20,678 nucleotides of DNA from DASPJQ01 sp035299065 (GTDB lineage Bacteria > Bacteroidota > Bacteroidia > Flavobacteriales_D > UBA2798): positions 1-20,678 of the forward strand of contig DATGXI010000096.1 in NCBI GenBank assembly GCA_035299065.1, in the 5' to 3' direction. Shown here one piece after another: positions 14,118 to 20,678 of this stretch (its first letter is position 1; each line of letters starts with the position of its first letter). The notes below the pieces were generated by a model. The model worked only from the letters and a program-made list of their open reading frames with translations, was not told the DNA's origin and ran no database searches. Position numbers and translations under genes: made by a program.

Positions 14118-14232
14118 ATGAGTGGTAAATGTACGTTTTTTTGGGTAAAAGGGTTATCGAATTGTGATGGAATGTTGGATTTTCGATGACTGTTTTCCGT
14201 TGTTCATTGCAGGTCATTGGTTTTTAATTTTT

Positions 14233-14251
14233 CATGGTTATGGTAACCATG
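14233..14251. promoter_or_regulatory. Perfect dyad, candidate operator
   Basis: CATGGTTA and TAACCATG are exact inverted repeats separated by TGG. A 19-base symmetric site in a divergent promoter region is the form of a dimeric regulator's binding site. A neighbouring smaller dyad (14263-14273) also has TGG at its centre. No regulator gene is in the window, so function is inferred from symmetry and position only. Confidence 0.45.
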
Positions 14252-14356
14252 GTGGTTAAATGGGTGTGGCACCAAGTGTTAAAAAAACTTTCGGGTGTAA
14301 TTTTTTTCAATTGTGTGCGTTAGTGTTGAAATCCTACACGAACCATCACACCTCAA

Positions 14357-14390
14357 TTTTTCAGGCAAAGTTTTTTTATTGGTATCTTTC
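14357..14390 (+). promoter_or_regulatory. Candidate Bacteroidota promoter for exbB operon
   Basis: TATCTTTC at 14383-14390 differs by one base from the Bacteroidota -7 consensus TAnnTTTG. A T-rich block at 14357-14361 lies 21 bases upstream, where the -33 element is expected. It would give a leader of about 200 bases before ExbB. Weak, pattern-only evidence. Confidence 0.25.
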
Positions 14391-14609
14391 ACACAACACA
14401 CGCAATATATTTTTGGGGTAAAGGCTGGGACAGACGCTTCTTTCTGATAATCAGCAGACCTGTGCGTTATTGGTTGATGTTCCTGCCCTCACGCAACGAA
14501 TAAGTAAGAGTGTATTTTGGTTAACTAACACCACAGCGTTGATACTAACTCGGTTCCTTCACCCACAGCGTTAAAAAAATGAGCAAGTTCGCAGTTAAAA
14601 CAAATAAAT

Positions 14610-15287
14610 ATGTCATTATTACTCCAGGTAAACGAAGGTGCAAATGCAGGTAAGGCAACCATTGAACAGGATATTTCGGTTCTTGAGCTTGTCATGAAAG
14701 GTGGAATCATTATGATTCCCATTGCCATTTTATCAGTGCTGGCCATATACATCATCATTGAACGTTTGTTGTACATAAACAAAGCCGGTAAAATAAACCC
14801 GCAAAACATGATGATGTTAAAGGATAAGCTACGCAGTGGCAATGTGAAGGAAGCGGCTACGTTTTGCCGTTCAACCGGTACAGCCTGGGGCCGTATTTTT
14901 GCCAGTGGAACAAGCCTGGTTGGTCAACCCATGAAAGACATACAGGATCGTGTTGAAGACAGTGCCACCATTGAAATGTCAAAAATGGAACGCAACATGA
15001 CGTATTTGAATTTGATTGCCGGTGTTGCCCCGCTTTTAGGATTTATTGGTACCATTTCAGGGGTAATTAAAATTTTCCATAAAATATCTATCACAGCCGA
15101 CATAAGCATTGGAAACATATCAGAAGGTTTGTATGAAAAAATGATCACATCGGCCGCAGGACTTGTGGTGGGTATAATAGCCTTTGCCGGTTACCATATG
15201 TTGAACTCACGCATTGACCGTTTTGCTTCCAAAATACAGGAAAACGCGTTAAGCTTCAAGTCAACCTTACAAGGCGTTGAAGAATAG
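14610..15287 (+). CDS. exbB: MotA/TolQ/ExbB proton channel family protein
   Basis: The 225-residue protein has the ExbB/TolQ layout. A first membrane helix is at about 30-51 (MKGGIIMIPIAILSVLAIYI), followed by a large cytoplasmic helical domain (about 52-130). A second helix at about 131-154 has LNLIAGVAPLLGFIGTISGV, the conserved proline/glycine signature of the proton channel. A third at about 178-199 follows EGLYEKMITSAAGLVVGI. With ExbD it forms the inner-membrane motor that uses the proton gradient to drive TonB-dependent outer-membrane uptake or, in TolQR, envelope maintenance. Two ExbD genes follow directly, supporting the ExbB/TolQ assignment. The start ATG at 14610 gives the expected family length. 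Confidence 0.92.
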   Translation: MSLLLQVNEGANAGKATIEQDISVLELVMKGGIIMIPIAILSVLAIYIIIERLLYINKAGKINPQNMMMLKDKLRSGNVKEAATFCRSTGTAWGRIFASGTSLVGQPMKDIQDRVEDSATIEMSKMERNMTYLNLIAGVAPLLGFIGTISGVIKIFHKISITADISIGNISEGLYEKMITSAAGLVVGIIAFAGYHMLNSRIDRFASKIQENALSFKSTLQGVEE

Positions 15288-15300
15288 TTTTTAGTACAGG

Positions 15301-15702
15301 ATGAAGATCAAACGTAAAAAACGTGCCGGGGCCGAAGTGCCAACCCATTCGTTGAACGACATTATGTTCTTCCTGTTATTGTTTTTCCTTATTATTTCGG
15401 CATTGGGCAATCCTGATACGCGCCCGGTTGAAAATCCTGAATCGGTTTCAACTGTTCAGATATCCGAAAAAATGCCCAACCTGACCATAACCGAGAACAA
15501 GGAATATTATTTGGACAACAATCCCATTAAGGAAGAAGAGCTGGACGAGCAAATGAAAAAAGTGTCGGAAGCAAAAGAGGATGCAGGCATGAGTTTGTCC
15601 ATGGACCGTAAATTAAAAGTATCGGATATTGTGACTGTAATAAACATTGCCAAAAAATACAAGTTGAAATTGTTTTTGAAGACAAGTAAAAAAATGGGCT
15701 GA
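15301..15702 (+). CDS. exbD: ExbD/TolR family protein (first copy)
   Basis: The 133-residue protein has a basic N terminus (MKIKRKKRAGAEVPTHSLND), a single membrane helix with the essential acidic residue at its start (Asp20 in SLNDIMFFLLLFF), and a periplasmic domain (about 37-133). This is the ExbD/TolR fold; Asp20 would be the proton-carrying residue. It starts 13 bases after exbB. Its last base overlaps the second ExbD start (TGATG). The first 24-residue core is nearly identical, at DNA level too, to that of the second copy, while the periplasmic domains diverge. Confidence 0.92.
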   Translation: MKIKRKKRAGAEVPTHSLNDIMFFLLLFFLIISALGNPDTRPVENPESVSTVQISEKMPNLTITENKEYYLDNNPIKEEELDEQMKKVSEAKEDAGMSLSMDRKLKVSDIVTVINIAKKYKLKLFLKTSKKMG

Positions 15703-16127
15703 TGAAGAATTTGAGAAAAGCAAGACGTCATGGGGCCGAAGTGCCTACCCATTCGTTGAACGACATCATGTTCTTCCTGTTATTGTTTTTCCTTATTATT
15801 TCAACGTTTATCAATCCACGCGTTGTAAAAATCATTACTGCCAAATCAGGTAAAACACCGCCCGCTACCGAGGTAAAGAAGAACTGGGACATTAATGTTA
15901 CCGTTGACAAGGAAATTTTTTACAACGGCACCAAAGTTTCGGATGAGGAATTGGAAAAAATGCTGATTGCTGATTTTGCTGCAGCTCCTAAAGACATGTT
16001 GGTTGCCATTGATTTTGATCCCGACCTGGACATTCAAAAAATGGTGGATGTACTTTCATTGTGTAAAAAAGCCAATGTGAAGTATTATATGAAGGATCCG
16101 AGAGTTAAAGAGGAGTCTAATTCATAA
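15702..16127 (+). CDS. exbD: ExbD/TolR family protein (second copy)
   Basis: The 141-residue protein has the same layout: basic N terminus, GAEVPTHSLNDIMFF with Asp21 as the membrane acidic residue, and a distinct periplasmic domain (about 38-141, with KNWDINVTVDKEIFYNGTKV and DPDLDIQKMVDVLSLC). It is translated right after the first copy (one-base overlap). Two non-identical ExbD proteins in one operon are common in Bacteroidota and may form mixed ExbD dimers in the motor. The TAA stop is embedded in a short repetitive segment (16121-16159). No TonB gene follows in the window. Confidence 0.92.
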   Translation: MKNLRKARRHGAEVPTHSLNDIMFFLLLFFLIISTFINPRVVKIITAKSGKTPPATEVKKNWDINVTVDKEIFYNGTKVSDEELEKMLIADFAAAPKDMLVAIDFDPDLDIQKMVDVLSLCKKANVKYYMKDPRVKEESNS

Positions 16128-16159
16128 TTCCTGGTTCCTAGTTCATAATTCATAGTTGG
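16121..16159. repeat. Short AT-rich repeat at a stop codon
   Basis: TTCATAATTC occurs at 16121-16130 and again at 16142-16151, with the related TTCCTGG/TTCCTAG segments between. The TAA stop of the second exbD (16125-16127) falls inside the first copy. It is another case of repetitive sequence on a stop codon. Confidence 0.7.
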
Positions 16160-16475
16160 AGAAGCGGCTCAATCATGCAGTTTCAAAATTAAGCAGGAAC
16201 GTTTTTATTCGGAAATGTCAGCCGGAATTTTCAGCCCGCCCTGGGTCAACTGTGCAATAGCTAAGTTCCACCTGATGGTATTGTAGCCCCATGAATCTGG
16301 CTGCATATTTTTTTATTTTCAAACATCATTATTTCAATCTTATTGCAGCCTTTAAATTCGTTTATTCCTTTCCTCAGGCCAGGGAGCTTTTTTATCGGTA
16401 TTTCTATGAATCTAGGTTCTATGTGGTTCAAAAAAAGAAGTTGTATGCGTGTGCATTTCGTCTATATTTATCTCA
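16128..16475. other. Gene-free region before the helicase gene
   Basis: About 350 bases with no gene I can support. It begins with the repeat at 16121-16159. A plus-strand frame from 16291 is rich in Phe, Tyr and Lys and runs into the helicase gene in another frame, so I treat it as chance. TATATTTA lies just before the helicase ATG, too close to be a normal promoter. No terminator hairpin or tRNA is evident. Confidence 0.5.
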
Positions 16476-19400
16476 ATGTCCAACTTCACCGTATACCGCT
16501 CCTCGGCTGGCTCTGGTAAAACCCATACCCTGGTTAAGGAATATATACGCCTGGCCATTAGTGGGAATGATTATGCCAAGCGTTTTGCGCGCATACTGGC
16601 CATAACCTTTACCAATAAAGCATCGGCCGAAATGAAGGAAAGGGTGATCAAAAACCTGTATACCTTAAAACTGGACCCATCGCATGCTGAATACAACCAA
16701 AAATACCTGGATGAAATAGCGGCATTTTGCAGCATGAACCCCGATGAGGTGCGCAAACGCGCAGCCCTTGTTTTTACAACCATGTTGCACAATTATCACC
16801 TCTTAAAAATCACCACCATTGATAAATTTACTGTGCAGCTGGTATATTCATTTGCCCGCGATTTGCAATTGGATGCTGACCATGAAATTGTAACCGATGT
16901 AAACGAAGTGATTGATGCCGGTGTGCAATTGCTGCTTGAACAATCGGGCCGTGACCAGGTGCTCACCAATATGTTTGTTGATTTTCTTGGTTTTGAAATG
17001 GAAGAAGGTGAACGCTTTAACGCCAAACGTGAATTGCGTAAGTTTTGCGAAAAAGTACTGGACGAAAAAGGGTATGAGGCATTGGAATTATCGTCACAGC
17101 ACAGCGAGCAGGAGTTTATTGATGCCGGAAAACTGGCTGCCTCAAAAATAAATGAGATTGATAAAAAAATAGCGGCAATAATTGATGACATTTTTGTGAA
17201 ATTAAAATCGGCTGAACTTGGGGCTGAAGATTTTTATTTCAGGGGTAGTGGAAATTACACCTGGCTGAAAAATGTAAAAAAAGAAGGGTTTTACGCCATA
17301 AAAGAAGGTTCGCGCTTAAGCGAGTTTATTGAAGGTAAGCCAGGCAAACGCTGGCACAAGGAAATAGATGCCAAAAAAGAAGCCATTGCCGAACAGCTTG
17401 GACATGAAATTGCAAAAGGTATTGTACAGTTATTTGAGGTTCGAAAAAAAGAAGCACGCAATTACATTGTGCATTCAACCGTTCGCAAAAACGCGTTTTC
17501 AATGGCTTTATTCAAGCGCCTGCACAACACCATTACTGAGTATAAAACAGCCAATTCAATTATTTTGCTTTCTGAGTTCACCCAAAAAGTATCAGACATA
17601 GTTGCCAGTGAACCGGCCCCGTTTATTTATGAGCGCCTGGGCGAGCGCGTAAAAAATATTTTTGTAGATGAGTTCCAGGATACATCGGGTTTACAGTTCT
17701 CCAACCTGGTGCCGCTCATGGACGAATCGCTGGCCAAAAATGAATTTGTCATGCTTGTTGGTGATGCCAAACAAAGTATTTACAGGTGGCGTAACGGCAA
17801 CGTTGAACAGTTTATTGATTTACCCGCATTGCCTCCCAAAACATTAGAAAACACCCCTGAACGGCAATATATTTTCAAAGGACAATATGTTCCAAAAAAC
17901 CTGGATACCAATTACCGCTCACGGCAAAACGTGGTGGAGTTCAATAACGCTTTTTTTGAAAAGTTAGCGGCACATGCGGGTTTTGGCTCGGAAAAACTGA
18001 AACTGGCGTATGCTGATGTGAAGCAAAAGCACCTTGAAACAAAGCCCGGTGGTTATGTTGAAATGGAATTGGTGCCAAAGGCGAAAAAAAACAATGCGAC
18101 CGAAAGTGATGAAGAGGAATTGGAGGGTGCCGTAAACTTTACGTTAAAACGTATTGAAATGTGCATTGCCAACGGTTATACATACAGCGATATTGCTATT
18201 TTGGTGCGCGTACACTACGATGGTGAAAAAATATTTACCGCGCTGCGTAAAAAAGGAATTCCTGTTGTTTCCAACCAGGCATTGGGCCTTGCCAATTCAC
18301 CTGAAATAAAAAGCATAACCAGTCTGTATGCAGGGTTACACAGCAAAAATCCAGGCATGCTGTTAAAGCAATTTGCATTTGACTATGCCGGTTTTTTAAA
18401 AAAGCATAATGCGTACGAAAAAGCCATTGCATCGTTAAACTTCAAATCAAAACCGGTCGATGCGTTAGGCCTTTTTGGAATAAGTTTTAATAAAATCACC
18501 TTTGATTCACTGAATTTATTTGAGCAAATACATTACCTGGCGAATTGTTTGAAAATGCCGGCAGGGAATTCTTTTTTGGCATCGTTTTACGAGTTGGTTT
18601 TTGATTTTTTTCGGAAAAACGGAAGCAATGCGGGTGCATTTATTGAATGGTGGAGCCAAAATTTGGGTGCGTTTAAGCTGCAAACCGGGCAAGGTACCGA
18701 CCGCGTTAAAATAATTACCATACATAAGTCCAAGGGTTTGCAATACCCTGTCGTGATCATGCCCTTTATAAAAACCGATGTGCGTAATTCTGAATCGTTT
18801 TTCTGGCTTAAAAACGTGCCTGGTTATGATATCAAACCCTTACCGGTTCAGTATGGGCTTTCGTTGGGCGATACCGAGTGGAACGAAGATTATGAAACAG
18901 AAAAAAAACGATCGGCTTTTGATGTGCTGAATGTTCTTTACGTAGCCTTTACCAGGGCCGAGGAGCAATTTTTTGGTTATTTTGAATACAGTCCTGCTAA
19001 AATTGAAGAAAACCCCGTAACAGCTACCTTAAAGCAACTGGGCTGGCAGGAACAACAGGTGAGTTATACCAAAGGAAGCCCTGTTGTACATGTTCCGAAT
19101 CGCAGGAAGGTTTCTGAAAAAGTAGAGATCCCTTTGCAAATTCAAACTGAGTTTACATCATGGTACAATAAAATTGAGGTGAGCACGCATTTGGTAAGCG
19201 AAAAACACCGCGCCAATAAATTACGCGAGAAAGGTATTGCCATGCATGAACTGGCCTCGGTTATCCAGCATAAAGGTCAAGTAGACTCCCGTATTGAGAA
19301 ATTTATGAATGCCGGCAAAATAGCTATTGATGAGGTTGACGCCATGAAACAAGCCATGCATGGATTTTTTGCAAGCCGGCAATTTGAAACCATGCGTGAA

Positions 19401-19646
19401 CGAAGCCTTAGCCAGTTATCAGAAATTGAAATTACTGATGGAAAAGGGCATATAAGCAGGCCCGATCGCGTTTTCATTTTTAAGGACAAAACGGCCGCTG
19501 TAATTGATGTAAAGACCGGAGAAGAGGATGAAGAACATCACGAGCAGGTGCGTCAATATGCTGTGCTTGTGCAGCAATGCGGGTATACTGTGAATGAAAA
19601 ATGGCTGTATTATTTTAAGAGCGGCCAGTGGATAACTGTGGCCTGA
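16476..19646 (+). CDS. UvrD/AddA-type DNA helicase with C-terminal RecB-like nuclease
   Basis: From the ATG at 16476 the product is 1056 residues (a GTG nine codons upstream is less likely). Superfamily 1A helicase motifs appear in order: Walker A SSAGSGKT (9-16), Ia AITFTNKASAEMKERV, II VDEFQDTSG (397-405), III GDAKQSIYRWR (429-439), IV NYRSRQNVVEF, V ITIHKSKGLQYP (747-758) and VI NVLYVAFTRAEE (819-830). The C terminus has a RecB-family PD-(D/E)XK nuclease pattern: MHELA with His924, RPDRV with Asp997, VIDVKTG with Asp1011 and Lys1013, then HHEQVRQYA. This matches AddA/RecB-like recombination nucleases that process double-strand breaks. No AddB/RecC partner gene is next to it. It acts in the cytoplasm on DNA. 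Confidence 0.92.
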   Translation: MSNFTVYRSSAGSGKTHTLVKEYIRLAISGNDYAKRFARILAITFTNKASAEMKERVIKNLYTLKLDPSHAEYNQKYLDEIAAFCSMNPDEVRKRAALVFTTMLHNYHLLKITTIDKFTVQLVYSFARDLQLDADHEIVTDVNEVIDAGVQLLLEQSGRDQVLTNMFVDFLGFEMEEGERFNAKRELRKFCEKVLDEKGYEALELSSQHSEQEFIDAGKLAASKINEIDKKIAAIIDDIFVKLKSAELGAEDFYFRGSGNYTWLKNVKKEGFYAIKEGSRLSEFIEGKPGKRWHKEIDAKKEAIAEQLGHEIAKGIVQLFEVRKKEARNYIVHSTVRKNAFSMALFKRLHNTITEYKTANSIILLSEFTQKVSDIVASEPAPFIYERLGERVKNIFVDEFQDTSGLQFSNLVPLMDESLAKNEFVMLVGDAKQSIYRWRNGNVEQFIDLPALPPKTLENTPERQYIFKGQYVPKNLDTNYRSRQNVVEFNNAFFEKLAAHAGFGSEKLKLAYADVKQKHLETKPGGYVEMELVPKAKKNNATESDEEELEGAVNFTLKRIEMCIANGYTYSDIAILVRVHYDGEKIFTALRKKGIPVVSNQALGLANSPEIKSITSLYAGLHSKNPGMLLKQFAFDYAGFLKKHNAYEKAIASLNFKSKPVDALGLFGISFNKITFDSLNLFEQIHYLANCLKMPAGNSFLASFYELVFDFFRKNGSNAGAFIEWWSQNLGAFKLQTGQGTDRVKIITIHKSKGLQYPVVIMPFIKTDVRNSESFFWLKNVPGYDIKPLPVQYGLSLGDTEWNEDYETEKKRSAFDVLNVLYVAFTRAEEQFFGYFEYSPAKIEENPVTATLKQLGWQEQQVSYTKGSPVVHVPNRRKVSEKVEIPLQIQTEFTSWYNKIEVSTHLVSEKHRANKLREKGIAMHELASVIQHKGQVDSRIEKFMNAGKIAIDEVDAMKQAMHGFFASRQFETMRERSLSQLSEIEITDGKGHISRPDRVFIFKDKTAAVIDVKTGEEDEEHHEQVRQYAVLVQQCGYTVNEKWLYYFKSGQWITVA

Positions 19647-19697
19647 TAATTGTCTCGGATGCCAATTAATGCTTATTTTGCCTGAAGTTAAAAACCT

Positions 19698-20450
19698 ATG
19701 TTTGACGATATAAAAACAACCTGGCGTCCATTGCCCATCGTCTCAATTATTTTCACGGTGACATTTACCGCGGTAACATTGGCTACTGTATTTTTTACAA
19801 ACCTCCAAAATAGCATGGGTTGCTACACACACGATTGTAGTTTCATTCAGCGTTTAACAGTAACCTACCAGCACGGGTTCAATGAAATTTCGGCCATGGT
19901 ACATCTTATTGTTGATATTGTGTTGGTCATTATGCTGGGAACGTTTGTTGAAAAAGTAATTGGTAATTTCAGGTTTTTTATTCTTGTGGTGTGTACCATG
20001 TTTGTTTATACGGTTATTCATAACCTTTTTAATATGATCGGGCACGGAGCTTCGCCAATTGTGTATGCGTTTGTTCCTATTACATTTTACTGTTTAACCG
20101 AAGGACGTTTGATAAAAACACGCAGTGCCTATGATGATCACTTCAGGGAATTGCGTAACGCCTTAATTGTGGTTGTGTTTTTTTTACCGGTATTGTTTTC
20201 ATTTGTGCCCATAAATTTTAGTGCCGACATTAGTTGGTATGATTGTGTTATTTATGGAAATTTATTCAATGTAATTGGGCTGGCTTGTGGAATTGTGTTT
20301 TTACGTGTGTTCAAAAACCATATTCGGTCTCGTTTAAAAGTAGTGGCGCGTAAAAAGAAATTTGATCCTGATATTTTTGAAACCGAAACAAGGTACCTGG
20401 CTATTGCAACTTTTCCACTCATAGCCATGGTAGCCTTTTTACTTCGTTAA
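19698..20450 (+). CDS. Rhomboid-fold membrane protein, probably catalytically inactive
   Basis: The 250-residue protein has about six hydrophobic segments. The L1/TM2 region HLIVDIVLVIMLGTFVEKVIGNFRFF (H69...E85...G89) follows the rhomboid pattern, in which H-x3-N precedes G-x3-E-x3-G; Asp73 replaces the usual Asn. The TM4 catalytic motif GxSG appears as GASP (117-120), keeping Ser119 but not the glycine. In the TM6 motif the catalytic His is replaced: NVIGLACG with Asn191 where H-x-x-G is expected. Both the His loss and altered GxSG suggest a pseudo-rhomboid without protease activity. The alignment is by eye. It lies 51 bases after the helicase gene and three bases before the acetyltransferase gene. 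Confidence 0.7.
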   Translation: MFDDIKTTWRPLPIVSIIFTVTFTAVTLATVFFTNLQNSMGCYTHDCSFIQRLTVTYQHGFNEISAMVHLIVDIVLVIMLGTFVEKVIGNFRFFILVVCTMFVYTVIHNLFNMIGHGASPIVYAFVPITFYCLTEGRLIKTRSAYDDHFRELRNALIVVVFFLPVLFSFVPINFSADISWYDCVIYGNLFNVIGLACGIVFLRVFKNHIRSRLKVVARKKKFDPDIFETETRYLAIATFPLIAMVAFLLR

Positions 20451-20453
20451 ATC

Positions 20454-20678
20454 ATGCAGTTTATTCTCAAGTCGTTTACCGAACTTACCGGCCAGGAAAT
20501 GTATAAAATGCTGCAATTGCGGCACGATGTTTTTGTCATTGAGCAAAACTGCATTTACCGCGATATGGATGATAAGGATTACCGTTGCTACCATTTACTG
20601 GCCATGCAGGAAGGTGAAGTGGTTGGTTGTTGCAGGTTAGTGGAGCCAGGGGTTTCCTATGACGAACCATCCATTGGG
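20454..20678 (+). CDS. ElaA-type GNAT acetyltransferase (5' part, cut by window end)
   Basis: The first 75 residues are visible: MQFILKSFTELTGQEMYKML, then LRHDVFVIEQNCIYRDMDDK, a YHLLAM strand and VVGCCRLVEPG. The L-Y/M-x-x-L-x-L-R-x-x-V-F-V-x-E-Q-x-C-x-Y-x-D-x-D-x-x-D pattern is diagnostic of the ElaA family of GNAT N-acyltransferases, and the second half (V-x-G-x-x-R-L-x-x-P-G) fits the first GNAT strands. The acetyl-CoA binding loop lies beyond the window. Substrate is unknown. The ATG is three bases after the rhomboid gene's stop, so the two are likely cotranscribed. Confidence 0.85.
   Translation, partial: MQFILKSFTELTGQEMYKMLQLRHDVFVIEQNCIYRDMDDKDYRCYHLLAMQEGEVVGCCRLVEPGVSYDEPSIG

Larger units (their letters stand above)
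14118..14609. other. Divergent intergenic region between MbnP-like operon and ExbB operon
   Basis: This 492-base gap must hold promoters in both directions. It contains a 19-base perfect dyad (14233-14251), a small dyad GGTGTGGCACC (14263-14273) with the same central TGG, a Bacteroidota-like promoter candidate (14357-14390), and a 10-base direct repeat CCACAGCGTT at 14531-14540 and 14563-14572. A 24-codon plus-strand frame (14579-14653) overlaps the ExbB start and is probably chance. Confidence 0.6.

Noticed and set aside
14579..14653. 24-codon plus-strand frame starting with ATG and overlapping the exbB start
   Set aside because: Short, highly basic, no recognisable motif and the overlap looks accidental; could be an upstream ORF but nothing supports it.
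16291..16605. Plus-strand open frame before and into the helicase gene
   Set aside because: Composition is Phe/Tyr/Lys-rich low-complexity and the second half is an out-of-frame reading of the helicase Walker A region.

Overview
The window reads as a chromosomal segment of a Bacteroidota bacterium (Sphingobacteriales/Chitinophagales/Flavobacteriales-like; exact order not resolvable from sequence alone). The grounds are: a moderately AT-rich composition with very tight gene packing; an ExbB-ExbD-ExbD trio with Bacteroidota-style N termini; a zinc-knuckle/carboxypeptidase-regulatory membrane protein, a STAS/SEC14-like 'LPLSTMWFDE' protein and a multi-zinc-ribbon protein of types common in this phylum; many small lipoproteins; and short intergenic minisatellites. 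No rRNA, tRNA, CRISPR array, transposase or phage gene was found.

Layout. Positions 1-14117 are one unbroken run of minus-strand genes. From left to right these are: small secreted and membrane proteins (86-936); a coupled outer-membrane barrel plus zinc-knuckle/CarboxypepD membrane protein and a zinc-ribbon protein (1007-3013); a STAS-like pair (3088-3788); a secreted protein and a double-OmpA-domain protein (3992-5298); secreted/DinB/lipoprotein genes (5608-7690); a predicted lipoprotein metalloprotease with a small lipoprotein partner (7805-9141); an operon of a PsbP/DcrB-like secreted protein, a 59-residue stand-alone KOW protein and an unknown protein (9316-10848); and an operon encoding an MbnP-like lipoprotein and two di-heme cytochrome c peroxidase/MauG-family lipoproteins (11129-14117). 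A divergent 490-base intergenic region then switches to the plus strand: ExbB and two tandem ExbD proteins (14610-16127), a 1056-residue UvrD/AddA-type helicase-nuclease (16476-19646), a rhomboid-fold membrane protein that appears catalytically dead (19698-20450), and the 5' end of an ElaA-type acetyltransferase cut by the window edge (20454-20678).

How the genes fit together. The MbnP/MbnH-like cluster suggests periplasmic, surface-linked metal (probably copper) handling through oxidative modification of MbnP by a di-heme enzyme. The ExbBD trio would energise TonB-dependent outer-membrane transport. Most other genes encode envelope or secreted proteins of unknown role.

Most interesting structure. 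Two intergenic copies (5471-5596 minus, 10907-11034 plus) of a ~127-base element share conserved flanks and a conserved hairpin apex, while the long stem differs in sequence but still pairs. This looks like compensatory change in an undescribed structured repeat or RNA. Second, short tandem repeats of three kinds repeatedly sit exactly on gene stop codons. Other points worth a look are the pseudo-rhomboid, the KOW mini-protein operon, the inter-heme Trp-to-Tyr change in one peroxidase, and the direct duplication at the left window edge.
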